Positions 47,207-60,000 are shown, counted from the first letter of the stretch. The stretch is DNA of 64,000 nt from Quillaja saponaria (GCA_029379385.1 CM055605.1:14233001-14297000), one strand, 5' to 3'. A program made the numbers and translations. Notes: a model not told the origin generated them from the letters alone.

Positions 47207-49739
47207 TGATGACTCTGTAAAGTAGAGTTATTTCACTATACTGATGAGTCTTAAATCATGCTAAATTCCTTCGTTAAGAGTTACATTTCAATTAGAAATT
47301 TTGTTTTAAGCCAAGTTGTGTGTTTTAGGATTTTAGTAGTTAAAGGTGTTTTATTTTAATTATAAGTAGTTTTTTATTTTAGTTTAGTTATTTAAATTAT
47401 GTTTAAGTTTTTTTGAGCGGTTTTCTAGTCCAACACGAAGAGGATAAAGTTAAAGGAAGCGTTGTGGCATGGAAAACCTTAGTGCTGCATTGCTGAAGTA
47501 GCAGAAGAAAGTGAATTAAAACGAGTACCCTGCTCCATGGCAATACAAACCTTAATGCCGTGGCGATGAAGGTCTAAGAATTCAAGCACGAAGTTATAGG
47601 GCATTGCGCTGTAGTTGTGTGCAAGATGGTGTTGTTGCGTGAGTATTCTAAATTTTACATCACTAAGTTAGAGAGGATGGCACAGCAATGCCAGGAGGAG
47701 GGAGATGTGGTGTCATAAATGAAGATGACTTTGTTGGCAAACATAGATATTGGCGTCGCAGCAGTCAAGGGTGTTGGTTTCGCGGTGCTTGTACCTATTC
47801 AATCAAACTCATAGTTGTTTCAGAACTAGGAGAATAAAGCTTATAGAATAAGGTGAAGACTAGGGGTTGAAAAGAACATCAAAGCAAGTAAGTTAAGGGA
47901 TATTAAGGAGTTCATGAAGACTTGAAGCCATGACAACTTCATGTTTCTTCTTGCTTTATTATTTTCTGGTTTTACTTGTGATTTTATTTATGTTTTTGTT
48001 TACTTTAGCTAGTATGGAGTAGTCTTTTTTCTTGGGTTACGATTGAGCTTACATGTAACTGATAACTCTTGGAAAAACAAAAGTTTAACATCCTTTTACT
48101 CATATTATTTTAGCTATGTTCTAAAGTTTTATTGGTTTTTTCTTAGTTTTTAGTAGAACCCTAGTTGAGTCTTTATCGTAATAGGATGATTAATCCTACT
48201 TGATTTAGGCTTTGATTAGGAATTTTAAATGAGTTCTAGTTTATTCTAACTTAGTTGGTGTTTTTGAAGGTCTAATACAAGAAAGAGTCTCATTAGAGGT
48301 CAAACTTGAGGCTAAACTACCCAAAAAAGCACAGGACAAGAAGAGCTACCTAAGAGGCTTGGCCACAACGCTAGGATGAGCTTAGATGGGCGCCGCGGTG
48401 CCATGCCCACCTCTAAGGCCTTTTTTTTTTTTGAATCCGCAACGCTAGCACAATTCCTAGTCCGAATTGAAGTGAAATTAAGTGTTTTTAAGCCTCTAAA
48501 AGAGGGGACTAGCTGGAGGATACAAGTAAACTAAGATTTTCTGGAGAAAAGGAAGCCATCAAAGGTGCAAAGAAAAATGAGCTTGGGATGATTGAAGATT
48601 GAAGATTGAAGACCAACAATCTTTATAGTTTTCTCTTTTCCTACACCTTTCTTTCAATCTTTCTTGTATTTTCCTTGATTGTGATTTTATTTGAATTTCT
48701 ATCTATACTAGGTAGCATGAACTAATTTATTCTCTAGGATTGCAATTGAACTCAACATGTAGTTTGATGATTTTTATTATTTATTGATTGCTTAGGGTTT
48801 TGGTATTTGGATTGTTTATTTCATTATATGCTTTATGCTTTTATTGATTAGCTGCCAATTAGATTAATGTGGTAAACCTAAACAAACTTGGAAAATGGAG
48901 TTTAGGTTTAGCCTTCAGTGATATAACACTTATTTGAATTCATTCACATGATTGTTTGATTTTAATTTGTATATAGGATAGAATTATACCTATATGTATT
49001 GTGTAGCCAATTTAGATCTAATCTTAATGAATCTTGCTTAATTGAATTGTCATAGGAATATAGTGAATTGGTTAGGTGAGATATATATTTATAAGACATA
49101 AGAATATGCTTATAATTGAATTAGAACCTTAGGTTAATAATTCGATATCGTATCTAAGCAAGATAAGATAATAATAAGTGAAGTGAAGTGTTGAGAGAAA
49201 TTGTAATTATAGGCCTTTATCCATTGAATTTTTAAGTTTAATTTGTCATTAGTTAGTTTTAATTTAAATTAGGCTTTTCAACCATAATTTGTTTTATTGA
49301 AAAAAATTAGGATTGTGTTAATTTTAATACTTAGCTAGATATTAGTGACAATTCTTCATGGTATTAGCACTCTACTTAATCAACTATATTACTTGCAATG
49401 AAATGTATGCTTGTGTTACAAAATTTCATGCTAGTAACCTATGTATTATTGCTTAATTAATTATGCATGGTTTTCTAAGTTATTATTGTTTATCTTGTTC
49501 TTAATGTTCCTAGTTAACTGATCACCCATTAGACTGATTAGAAATCCTTAATTAACTTGGAAAGATGAATTTCGGGTTAGCCTTAGATGGACTTACATAT
49601 CTTTGAATTATTCATCTTATTGAATAATTTGATTTGCTTGGAAGATAGTAATATACTTTCTAGCCATATGAACTAAATTAGAGTTGAAACTTAAAGAGTC
49701 CTTCTAAACTTAAATCATCATAGGAATGTTAGTAAGTCT
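47207..49739 (+). repeat. 3' LTR of the Athila-type element, split by an LTR
   Basis: Parts are 47207-48059 and about 49439-49739. The LTR at 48060-49433 sits inside it. The right end is lost at the next element (49740). Confidence 0.7.
48060..49433 (+). mobile_element. Nested solo Athila-type LTR (family B)
   Basis: It starts TGATAACTCTTGG and ends ...aaaatttcatgcta, 1374 bp. The 5-bp duplication gtaac is perfect (48055-48059 and 49434-49438). The terminal CA has decayed. It contains gggcgccgcggtgcc at 48390. Confidence 0.8.
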
Positions 49740-51109
49740 TGAAAATAAACTTATTACATATCCTTTTACCTATTTATTTTAACTATGTTCTTGAGTTTTA
49801 GTTAAAGTTTGCTTAAGTTTTTAGTTAATTCTTCATTAATTTAGGTTATAATTTAAGTGTTTCATATGTGTTCTAAGTTATATTAACTTAGTATGTGCAT
49901 TTTGAAGGTCTAATACAAAAATAAGTCTTATTGGATGACAATTTGGATGCCAAAATTGCTCAAAACGAGCAAGACAAGAAGACCACATAGCAAGCTTAGC
50001 GCCTAGGTTCCTGAAAGTTGGAACCATGGTGACAAAGACAGAGGGATTGGCACCGCAGTGCCAGGACATAGGCCCTGCGGCACTAATGACTCTGATTTGT
50101 TCCTGTTTTGTCAATTTTACACCCCTCCTTTAAGGCCACGGTGCTAGTCCGATTTAAGTATGAATTAGACTCAAATTAGGAGTTTTAAAGCCTATTTAAA
50201 GAGGAATGACTTGGGGATTTGAAACAAAAAGTTAGACAAGATTTTTTTTGAAGTATTTGAGCTTGTAAGGGTGCAAAGATACAAGAGGAGAAAGGATCTT
50301 TGAAGCTTGAAGACCAACGACTTTCATAAATTTATATTATTCTCCTCATTCTTTACTTTTATTGTATTCCTTTGACATTCACTTTTGTTGAGACTATGTT
50401 TACACTAATTAGCATGGAGTAGTTTCCTTTCTAGAATTGCAACTAGAACTCAACATGTAGTTTGAATTATTTTTATTTATGGATTGCTTAGGGTTTGGTA
50501 TATGATTATTTATTTCATTCTATACTCAATGCTTCTAATTGACTGATCATCTTAGATTGAGTTAGGAAACCTAAAGGAGTTTGGAAAAGGAATTTAGGTT
50601 TAGCCTTGAATGAAATAACACTTGATTGAACTCATGCACATGTTGTTGAATTTGATTTGTATATAGGCTAGAAATATACCTGTATGCTTTGAGTAGCCAA
50701 TTTAAATCTAATCTTAATGAGTCTTGTTTAACTCAATTCACATAAGAATATAGTGAATTGATTAAGTGATATATTATTATAAGTCATAGAAATATGTATA
50801 TAATTGATTAAGAATCCTAAGTTAATAATTCGTTGCCATAACTATGCAAGACTAGATAATAATAATTCAAGTGAAGTATTGAGGGAAGTTGTAATTTTAG
50901 GTTTATCTCCAGTATATTCCTTAGTTGATTTGCTTTTAGTTTATAATTAGTATATAATAAACCACAAATTCAATCGTTTGAATAAAATTAAAATTGCTAA
51001 TTTTAGTACTTAACATAATATTAACATTAACTCCTCGTAAGAACGATATCTACTTATTACTTTATTACTTGAGGACGATACGTGCACTTGCATTGTAAAA
51101 TTCTTATCA
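49740..51109 (+). repeat. 5' LTR of a second Athila-type element
   Basis: It runs TGAAAATAAAC... to ...AATTCTTATCA, 1370 bp, collinear with 48060-49433. A primer-binding site and gag follow, so it is a 5' LTR rather than a solo. Confidence 0.8.
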
Positions 51110-51114
51110 AGTTT

Positions 51115-51133
51115 TTGATGCTTTTGCGAGGGA
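51115..51133 (+). other. Decayed primer-binding site, Asp tRNA type
   Basis: tttgatgcttttgcgaggga aligns with the usual TTTGGCGCCGTTGCCGGGGA of Athila elements with five or six changes. Confidence 0.6.
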
Positions 51134-51339
51134 GTTATTATAATATTTATTAATATTAATACCATCCAATTCTAGTTTTAATTCAAACATTCTTTTATGT
51201 TTATTTTTCTAGTAATCTTAATTGTGCATGCAACGAACTCAAACCTTGAGCTTGTTCCTCTTTCGATTCTTGGATCGATAGGACATACTCTAGAAGACTT
51301 AGGAAGGAAAAGTCACAAGCATCGACTCAAAGACCATCA

Positions 51340-52240
51340 ATGGCTGATGATCAAGAGCCAAAGTCCTTGTTAGAGTATATTGTCCCTCGGGCGCAAGGAC
51401 TCCACTCGAGCATTCAAAGGCGGGCGATCCAAGCCAATAACTCCTACATTGTAAGCTTTTTAGAGTTTCGTGATATTTTCAAGCTCAACAAGGTTTCAAA
51501 TAATGCAATGTAGTTATACATCTTTCCTTTCTCACTTAGAGATAAGGCAAAGAGCTGGCTGCTATCAATCCCATCTAATTCCATCACAAGATGGGAAGGC
51601 TTGGCTCAAAAATTGTTAGCCAAGTTCTTTCCACTGGCCAAGATAGCCAAATTGTAGAATGAAATCACTTTATTCATGCAATTGGACTTAGAGTCTTCAT
51701 ATGAAGTTTGAGAAAATTTCAAGGAGCTGCTTAGAAGATGCCCCCACCATGCTATACTAAAGTAGCTGCAAGTCTAAAACTTCTATAATCGTTTAGTGAA
51801 CCAAACAAGGACAACAATTGCTGCTGCCGTGGAAGGAGCTTTAATGGGAAAGTCAATTGATGAAGCCTTTTAGCTATTGGAGGAGATGGTAGCCAACAAT
51901 TATCGATGGCCTTCCAAAAGGTTAGCAACTTAAGGAGTAGCTGGAGTTCATAAGTTGGATGCCATTAGTGCATTAACTGCATAAGTGGTTGTCTTATCAA
52001 AGAAGATTAACACTCTTATAGTTTAACCAACCAAAAGCCAAGCCATGGCTTGTGAGATCTATAGGGATGGACATGCAAGTAGCTTTTACCCAAATAATGT
52101 TAAAGGAGTAAATTTTGTGGGCAACTATAATAGGCAACCGGAACAACAAACCCTACTTCAACAACTATAATCTGGGTGGAGAAACCACCCAAATTTTTCT
52201 TAGATCAATCAAGCGCAATCCTATGAAGTAGCCTACTGAT
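51340..52240 (+). pseudogene. Athila gag remnant
   Basis: Readable: SLLEYIVPRAQGLHSSIQRR, FPFSLRDKAKSWLLSIPSNS, ITRWEGLAQKLLAKFFPLAK, FKELLRRCPHHAIL, NFYNRLVNQTR and LLEEMVANNYRW, the normal Athila gag order. At least seven in-frame TAG/TAA codons break it, most of them in place of Trp or Gln codons. Pol is absent; an LTR start follows directly at 52241. Confidence 0.85.
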
Positions 52241-52413
52241 TGATAAGTCTATGAAATAGCCTTATTTACATGTCCTTTTTTTCATATTATTTGCTATGTT
52301 ATTGAGTTTTAGTTTGATTATTGCTTAGTTGACTCATTTGTATTAAGGTGTTGAATCCTAGTTGAGTATGCTTACAATTTAGCCTCTAATTATGTATATG
52401 TGCAATTTTGCAG
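52241..52413 (+). repeat. Start of an Athila-type LTR, truncated
   Basis: TGATAAGTCTATGAAATAG opens an LTR that matches 49740 onward for about 170 bp and stops where the GRAM exon begins. It is probably the 3' LTR of the same element. Confidence 0.65.
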
Positions 52414-52632
52414 GTTATGATACCAAAAGAAGGTATAAAAATAGCCAAACAAAGCATGAATCTGAATGACTATTCACAAAAGTACATAGACATTATAACC
52501 AAAAAGGACGAGAAGTATTAGTTTTTTGGGTTCATACACTACGAGATAACTTACACGAATCTATTAAAAGCCTTGTCCAGAGAGAGTTCATTTGCAAGAA
52601 GAAGAGATAACCTTGTCCTGAAGAAGAAGTAA
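52414..52632 (+). pseudogene. Orphan GRAM C-terminal exon, GEM-like type
   Basis: After ttttgcag| the frame reads VMIPKEGIKIAKQSMNLNDY, SQKYIDIITKKDEKY, a TAG (52519-52521), FFGFIHYEITYTNLLKALS and a basic tail to TAA at 52630. It is the C-terminal exon of a GEM-like GRAM protein, and its only lesion is the TAG. That codon lies in the E/K-x-W-F-x-G-F box, where Trp is usual. The partner N-terminal GRAM exon could be 32128-32360, 20 kb away across the retroelement nest, or a third lost copy. The LTR match stops at, or a few bases past, the exon edge. Confidence 0.75.
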
Positions 52633-53305
52633 TTACTGATGAAGATTGACTCTTGTTGTACGTACAAGTGGTAGGCTTGGTAAAAAAGGAAATTGTCATG
52701 CAAGACTATTAACTTTCAAGTGCTAGCTAGTGTGTGTGTAAAGTAGGTATTTGAGGGTTTTGAGTTGGACATGGATTTTTTCATAGATTAGGTGAGAACA
52801 TATCAAATCATAGATGTATTATGTGAATCTTGCAATTTCTTTGTGAAATTTAACTTCTAGTTTACTTGGATGGATCATTTTAGTCATTTGATCAGTAGAA
52901 CATGTAATATAATTACAGGATCACATACATGAGTTTAGAATACAATAATTATAAATACTTGCATACCTGATTGAGCCATAGCAGTGAATCTTTAAGCAAG
53001 CATGCCAAGATTGAATCCTTATACAACTAGGCCTTCCTCTCCGTACTCTCTGATTAACGACCACTCTCAATGGGGCTAGATACAGTGACTGGGAGAGGAG
53101 AATGGACCTAGCCTATTTATGATCAAATCCTAAGAGTCATCTTATTAAAGACTTCTTAAGGCACTCAGCCTACACTTACTTCCAATCTACATTTAACACA
53201 AAAAGGTGTGCTTGAGCCCTATCTAAATGATCACATAAACCAAATGGGCTCTTACCAGCTTGTCTCAATTGAATCAAACCTTAAACCCATTTTATCAAAA
53301 CCAAA
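52633..53305. other. Spacer, no gene seen
   Basis: The first part is old flank of the GRAM exon. 52980-53280 has no frame and no repeat match that I recognise. Confidence 0.4.
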
Positions 53306-53309
53306 ATCA

Positions 53310-56091
53310 TACAATTAATTAAAATTTCAGCAAAGGTTCCCTACAATGTGGAGCATGCCCAAAATACAAACACATATTCCTACATACATGCAACTAAATA
53401 ACAACAAAGACAATATAACCAAGGAGCTCTGGTCTATTAATATCATAAATAGTAACAAACGGATTTTTATACAAACAATTCATAATTACCCAACACCCTA
53501 ATTGTGACTACAAATTTTTATCTTTTGGCTTCAAGTATGAGATCTTAAAAAATATCTTATTGTACTCTATTGGCAAGTCACGAACTCGTCTATGAAATAT
53601 ACTGAAATCCTGTTACTAAAAATATATCAATGGGTACCAGTATCACTCAAGACACATATATAATATATAGTCAATTAACTCAATATATCATAAATTTCAA
53701 AACCACTAAGATTACACGTACACGATTATGGAAACATAAACTTAACACGCACAGTTCAAATAGTACTCTGTATAACTCAATCAAAACAATCAAAAAACAT
53801 AAATTATACAAAGGGTCGGCCAAGTAATTCAGCCCTGCACAACAAAAATCTCTCCCCACTGGGCATTTACGCTCCTGCACAACAAGTTAATTCTTCGTAC
53901 ACAATCCATCACACTAAGGATGAGCACTCGATCTTTTTAAAACATTTATCAGAATATCCCAAGTGCACCTTGATTTCAATTTCGGAAATAAAAATCATCT
54001 CCAAAAAAATATTCACTTTATTGGTCTTTATCAACCACAAACAATTTCAAACACTAAACATAATTTAAATAACTCAATGGAACACTGCACATATTTATTT
54101 TTCCATATAACATGTCTATTCAGATACACATACAATCACACATAATAATCTAGCAACCAATGGGTAATAGTTAACTACTTACCAGTTTACAAATCTTGTT
54201 CGTCACTTTCTTTTGCACTCACGTATGTCATCAAGCCCACAATAGAGTCTATAACTGAAATTCATATTTTCAATTAATACGTAGTTCGTAAACGTTATAA
54301 TTATAATATTTTAATTAGTAAGCTTATATATTAACTTATATAGGTTTCTTGAAACTAAAATCATTTAGGTAGTTTAACCAATTCCATGTAGGACACTTGA
54401 TTTCATATCTTGTATGTATATTTCATATATATATATATATACATATCAAGAAACTATTGCTAACTCATCAAATCTGCCCTGCATCCCTTCAAAAACCATC
54501 TAATTCCCATTTACAATACTTCACCCTCACAACTAAACATTCTTTGTTCATACTCACTACCCACTTTCATCAAATCCTAAACTCACCACATTAGTCAACT
54601 ATTATTTGTTCTTGTTTAAGAACTTTTATTCAAATTCCAATAACAACTTATCACCAAGAATTATATGTACCAAGTTTTGTTCATAAAATTATAACTAGTT
54701 CTTATAGGCATTTTATCAAACACCTTAAGGGCATGACTTACTTTTATTAATGTGTATGTATATATCTATCCCAATAATTCAAAATAAATCCTCAAATTTC
54801 AATCATAACATATTCCAATTTGCATTTAAATTACCTAACTACCTGATTTTCATAATTATACATAACTATCTTATGTATCCATTATTCTTACACTCTTGTT
54901 TGCAATTTTTAAATCTTTTAATCATTTAGTTGATATACTAAGATTCCAAGTTCCATCATAAGTTAGTATTTAAGTTTACATGAAAACATGAATATTACTA
55001 AACTTAGTACTTAATAAGAACAAGAAAAAAAAAAAAAAAGCAATTCAAAAGCTATTTTAGTCACTTACAGCAGCACACAAGGAACTAAGATCAAGGTTGG
55101 CCTTCTTGCTAGTGGCTGCTATTGATGGCAATGTTACTGCCAATGGATGATGCTGCTCCCTCCATCAAGGCAACAATCACACCAAAGAATTTGAATGAAA
55201 AGAAGGCTGCAACCCAAGAACAAGGTTGCTGCCACTTCAGTATCCAACTTGGCTGCAAGAAAGAGAGGAAGTTCACAGCCCAACAAAGGATCAGAACAGG
55301 GGAGAGAACAAATATGGCAATAACAGGGCACGAAAAAACGGTATACAAGCTTAGCAAAACAATGTAAAGGCATAGCAAGGAGAATGAAAGCAATGAGGAC
55401 ATCTGCTATATTTACGTGCTGCTTAACTAAGGAGCATGATAGTAAGCAATAGGAAAGAAATAAGCACGGCTTCATGGAGATTGGCTACAGTACCTACTAC
55501 TTTAAAACCCCTCACAGTAACTTAGCTTCAAGGAAAGCTAAATCAAGGAGAATCACACCACAAGAGGAGAGGAGGATGATGCCTACGGTTAGACTTAGGA
55601 AAATTCTGAGGTTCTCTAGAACCATCCATAACAAGGGAAGAAGCTAGAATGGCGGTGGAGAGAAAGAAAAGCCAAGAAAAAAAATCGGCCACCAACATGG
55701 AAAGAAAAGGAAAAATAAAGAATAAAAAGAGAATAAGATAAAGTTTTAAAGTCAACATTTTAACTTGCGGTGGAAATTAACTCTTGATATATTTATATAT
55801 ATATATATATATATATTTTCCTCCACTAATTTACTTGGTTTGCACAAGTGTTTCACTTAAAATAAATTTACACAAGATAAAATCAAACTCCAAGTCAACG
55901 AACTTTTAATTCAACTGTATCTATATAATTTAGTTACGATCAAAAGTTACACCCATTTGTTCTAATGTTGGGTTCTCAATATCAAGTTATAACATGTTTA
56001 ATTGTATTATTATTTATTTAATTTATTTATTTTATATCTAAAATTTACACATTATGTCTAGAACTAAATTTTACGATATCGAGTAATGACA
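53310..56091 (-). mobile_element. Family A LTR, truncated at its 3' end
   Basis: Parallel to 4225-7964 (ttccctacaatgtgg, tagcaacca and other anchors). On the minus strand it starts tgtcattactcgatatcg and lacks about the last 170 bp. Frames at 55109-55475 on both strands are chance products of LTR DNA. (TA)n lies at about 55795. Confidence 0.75.
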
Positions 56092-57251
56092 ACCTCAATT
56101 TAAACACATTTATTCAAATATACATAAATAATTATACACAATAATCTAGCAACTAAAGAATACATCATCCACTAATTGTTTATCGATTTTACTCGTCACT
56201 CCCTCTTGCGTTCACACGAGTCATAGGCTTAATCACAAATTTCGGAGCTGCAATTAAATTTTTCCAGTATCACTTAGTTTGTCAATTTTATAGGTTATAA
56301 CCATTTAATTATGAAAATCTATAGATACTAAGTTTCATACATTTATTTAAAGTTAACCCTTCTTAAGTGTTTTCACAACCACCTTGGAGATATGTTTGAT
56401 TTCAACTTATATACTTAACCAAATTCAACAAAACCAAGTTCAAACATTATCTCCATGAAGTTAGTTATCTTTCTTATTATGAAACTTCTCTTAAAATTAT
56501 CCTTGAACCCACGCTAAATCCCATATGAACACAAACAAGGCACATACAATTTCTGGTTGCTCGAACTAGATTCCAATGCTTATAGAATTCTCATACTTAG
56601 AATTTAAATTATGAAACTTTTTAGTTTAGTTTATCAAGATGTTAGGAACAGTTCATATTCAGTACCCTAGTCCTAATTCATCCTTTAAGTCCAAAACCAG
56701 TTACATCAAAATAGATGCAATCAGGAGTAGAAAATCACAATAATGATTTCCAACACCTCTAAAATACACATAACATGGAATTAAAACTTAAAAAGCTCCA
56801 GAATTTTTCCTTAATATGTTAGAAAATATTAGTATTTAGAGGTCCTAAGCTAATTCAAACCACAACCCCAGACAAAGTCCCCTGGACTTACTGAAGCTTT
56901 TCTAAAATCCTGCACGCACCCAGTTCAATCCAACAGCTCTAACAACAAATATATTTTGAATCAAGTTGCTAAACTTCCAGATATTATCTTAAAACCATAA
57001 GCTAGACTTTTTCTTTAGAACTCCTAAACTAATTTAGTTCATAAAATACCCGAAATATTCGATTTCTCTAACAACATGTTCTCATTCTTGTTGTTTGTTC
57101 ATAATATTTAGTTTAAATTTTATCTTTGTTCTTAGACTTTCTACTCCAATTTTCATATCCACTTTTCATACAAAGACCAAAAGAATAATAATTAAATTCT
57201 TTTAGGCATTTTATCAAGTATTTTAAGGACATAAATTCCTTTCAATGATGC

Positions 57252-57282
<31 letters not shown>

Positions 57283-58325
57283 CTAATAATTTAACATAAA
57301 TCATCAAGTTTCAATCATATTCATAATCCAATTTGCATTTAAATTAAACTAACTACCTAATATTTATCAAAGCTTGAATTAAACTATAGTCATATCAACC
57401 TAGTACAATTCCATAATTTACTTTTCCAATTACACATAGTTCATGACCACTTTACCCTTTAAATCAAACCCCTAACACTCCTAATTGACTAATTCCTATC
57501 TCTAACTCATCAAACATCAAAGAATCTATCAACTTAGATGACCTAAAGCTGAAATTTTAAAGACAAAGCTATTAAAAAATTACCCTTTACCTTTCCCCCC
57601 CTCCAAACTGTTGTTTTCTTTCTAAGCAAAGCCACGGTTGGACCAAGAAGAAGTTGATGCTACTAGCTCCTTGCCATGGCCAACCTTGCTACAACATAAG
57701 AACAATGATGCAACCTTCCAAGAGATGAGAACAGAGCACGGTTACTGCCCCTACTTCAGCTACTCAAGGTCCAAGTCTTAGATACCACTCTCCACGGCAA
57801 CACAAAACCAATATGCTGTCAAGCAAAACCACTTGGTTGCTATGGAAAGCACTTATGACAACACAAGAAGGAAAGCATAACAAGGCAAGATAAGGGAAGA
57901 TAGCAAAATAGGTTACTACCTACTACCACCTGAGCTGAATACAACTTTAAAGTCCACCAAATCTAAGCTTCTAACACCCATAAACAAGAAGGATGGAGAG
58001 GATTCTTAAGCTAGCTGAACTTGGCTACAAGCAAGGGGAATTTCACGACCACAAAACAAGTGGATAAACAGAGGATGGTGGAAATTTCAAAGCATACTTG
58101 ATCACCTTACAAAACCAAGCAAAACAAGATGATGGCAACTAGCAAGGAAGAGTGAAAAGTGCTAGCTTTTTGTGTAGCTAGTTCCATGGCTAGAACAAGA
58201 GAAAGGTGCAGAATTTTCTAGAGCCAATTATAGCAGTGAAGGAAAAAAAAAAAAAAGAGGACTAAGAAGAATGGCCACGAAATTTTAAAGTTGTGGTTGA
58301 AAATTAATCTTAGTTATAGGTGTAT

Positions 58326-58357
<32 letters not shown>

Positions 58358-58448
58358 CCTTAATGTTTTCTAGTTTATTTTTGTTTACACATTCATTTTA
58401 CTTAGACATAAAACTTACACAATTAATTGTAAGTTCCAAATTAACCAA
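56092..58448 (-). mobile_element. Family A LTR fragment in tandem
   Basis: It begins in the middle of the LTR (equivalent to about 5128 in the copy at 4059-7964), directly against the end of the neighbouring copy. It stops at 58448, where pol sequence begins. CA/TA microsatellites lie at 57249-57281 and 58321-58348. Confidence 0.7.
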
Positions 58449-59540
58449 TAGTGTGGTGGAAATTAATTCTTGCATTTGACATATACGACATCTCTTCACA
58501 AACTTTGCAACATCACGACAAAGAGTTGGCCAAAAATATTTCTCATTAATTGATAAGAGAGTTTTATCTCTCTCAAAATGTCCACCAAGACCCCCACAAT
58601 GAAGCTCCTTCATAATAAATTCCCTTAAAGAACATTGGGAATGCATAGAAGAGATCCTTTAAACAAAAATTCATTATGTAGCAAATAATCTTCATACTTG
58701 CTGTGTTTGCATTTTTGATAAATGCCTTTGAAATCTGGATCTTCTAAATACAATTCTCATATTAAGTTAACATCATTCAACTACACAGTCATTGTGTTTA
58801 GCAATGAAATCCTCCCACTCAAAGCATCAGTTACTTTGTTAAGCCTTCCCCTTCAAGCAATTAGTCAAATGTGCTGCAATGGTACTGAAGTTTATAATGA
58901 ATTGACAATAGAATGAAGCCAATCCACGAAAACTTCTTACTTCATGTAGGTTCTTTGGAATTGGCCATTCTTGTATTGCTTTAATCTTCTCTTTATCCAC
59001 CATCACTCTTGAAGGGGTTAGTACAAAACGAAGAAAGACCAGATAAGAAGTCATAAATGAGCACTTCTTGAAATTCACATAAAGCTTTTCTTCTATTAAA
59101 GTCATTAGGACAGCTTTCAAGTGCTTAATGTGGTTAGAAGAGTTATGACTATAAACAAGAGCGTCATCAAAATAAACAACAACAAACTTTCCAATGAAAG
59201 AATGAAGATCTTGATTCATTACCCTCGTGAAGGTACTTAGAGCATTAGACAAGCCAAATGCATAACAAGTCAATCAAATAAGCCTTCTCAAGTACTAAAG
59301 GTTGTCTTTTATTCATCGCCAAGCTAGACTCAAATTTGATGATAATCACTCCTAAAATCAATTTCTGAGAAAATCTTAGCACTAGCCAGCATATCAAACA
59401 TATAATCAATTATTGGTATTGAAAATTTGAATTTGATGATGATTCCATTGAGTGCTCGACTATCAACTCCCTCTTTTGTTTTGGTTTTCTAGTTTCATTG
59501 ACTTTTTTCAAAATTTGAATAGGCCTTGTCATGTAGTTCA
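58449..59540 (-). pseudogene. Ty3/gypsy reverse transcriptase-integrase remnant, CRM-like
   Basis: Minus strand: IIIKFKFSIPIIDYMFDML, IFSEIDFRSDYHQI, then FGLSNALSTFTRVMNQDLHS, VVVYFDDALVYS (catalytic FDD), FLRFVLTPSRV and GLASFYCQF. Right after NCLKGKA it jumps to LNKVTDALSGRISLL, so RNase H has been cut out. Then comes the integrase N-terminus: DPDFKGIYQKCKHSKYEDYL, ELHCGGLGGHFERDK and CRICQ (HHCC zinc finger). It ends at 58449 against the LTR. The S-N-A-x-S-T-F-x-R-V-M-N pattern suggests a CRM-type chromovirus, moderately sure. The catalytic part of integrase is absent. Confidence 0.85.
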
Positions 59541-60000
59541 TAAAGCAAAGCTAAACTTGGAGTAGACATTCAAAATTTAGTTACTCAAAAACTCAGAATT
59601 CAACCAAAATTAAGCAAGAAATAAACTTAAACAGATAATACCAGCTATAAAGTAGACATTCACAATTTTACCTTAAATTTAAATATTAAAAACAAAAACT
59701 AAAGCCAAAAATCAAAACTCAAAAATCAAAACCCATTGCACACCTAAAAGTCGATTTCAAACTTGTAAGACTATTTCCAATTTCAAACAACTAAAACCCC
59801 TTAAATAAAGGAACAATTTGTGAGTTGCAGACCAAAAGCACTACAAATTGCAATGATGGTTTTAGAAAGAATGGTGGGACAAAAAAATATAACTTGATTG
59901 TTATCTCTTCACTTGTCATAGGCACCATTCCAAGGGAGTTGTGCTAAAGTCTAAATCAAAGATGGAAAGGAGAAGCATGAAGAAAATGTAGTGGGAGCTT
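59541..60000. other. A-rich spacer, nothing recognised
   Basis: Many aaaac/caaaa words and no frame. cactacaaattgcaat at 59832 might be an old transposon end. Confidence 0.35.

Noticed and set aside
49735..51114. agtct/agttt as a target duplication around 49740-51109, which would make it a solo LTR
   Set aside because: A primer-binding site and Athila gag follow the LTR directly, so it is a 5' LTR and the 4-of-5 match is coincidence.
55109..55475. Frames of 81-113 codons on both strands
   Set aside because: Inside a family A LTR segment; hydrophobic by composition and not open in the equivalent part of other copies.
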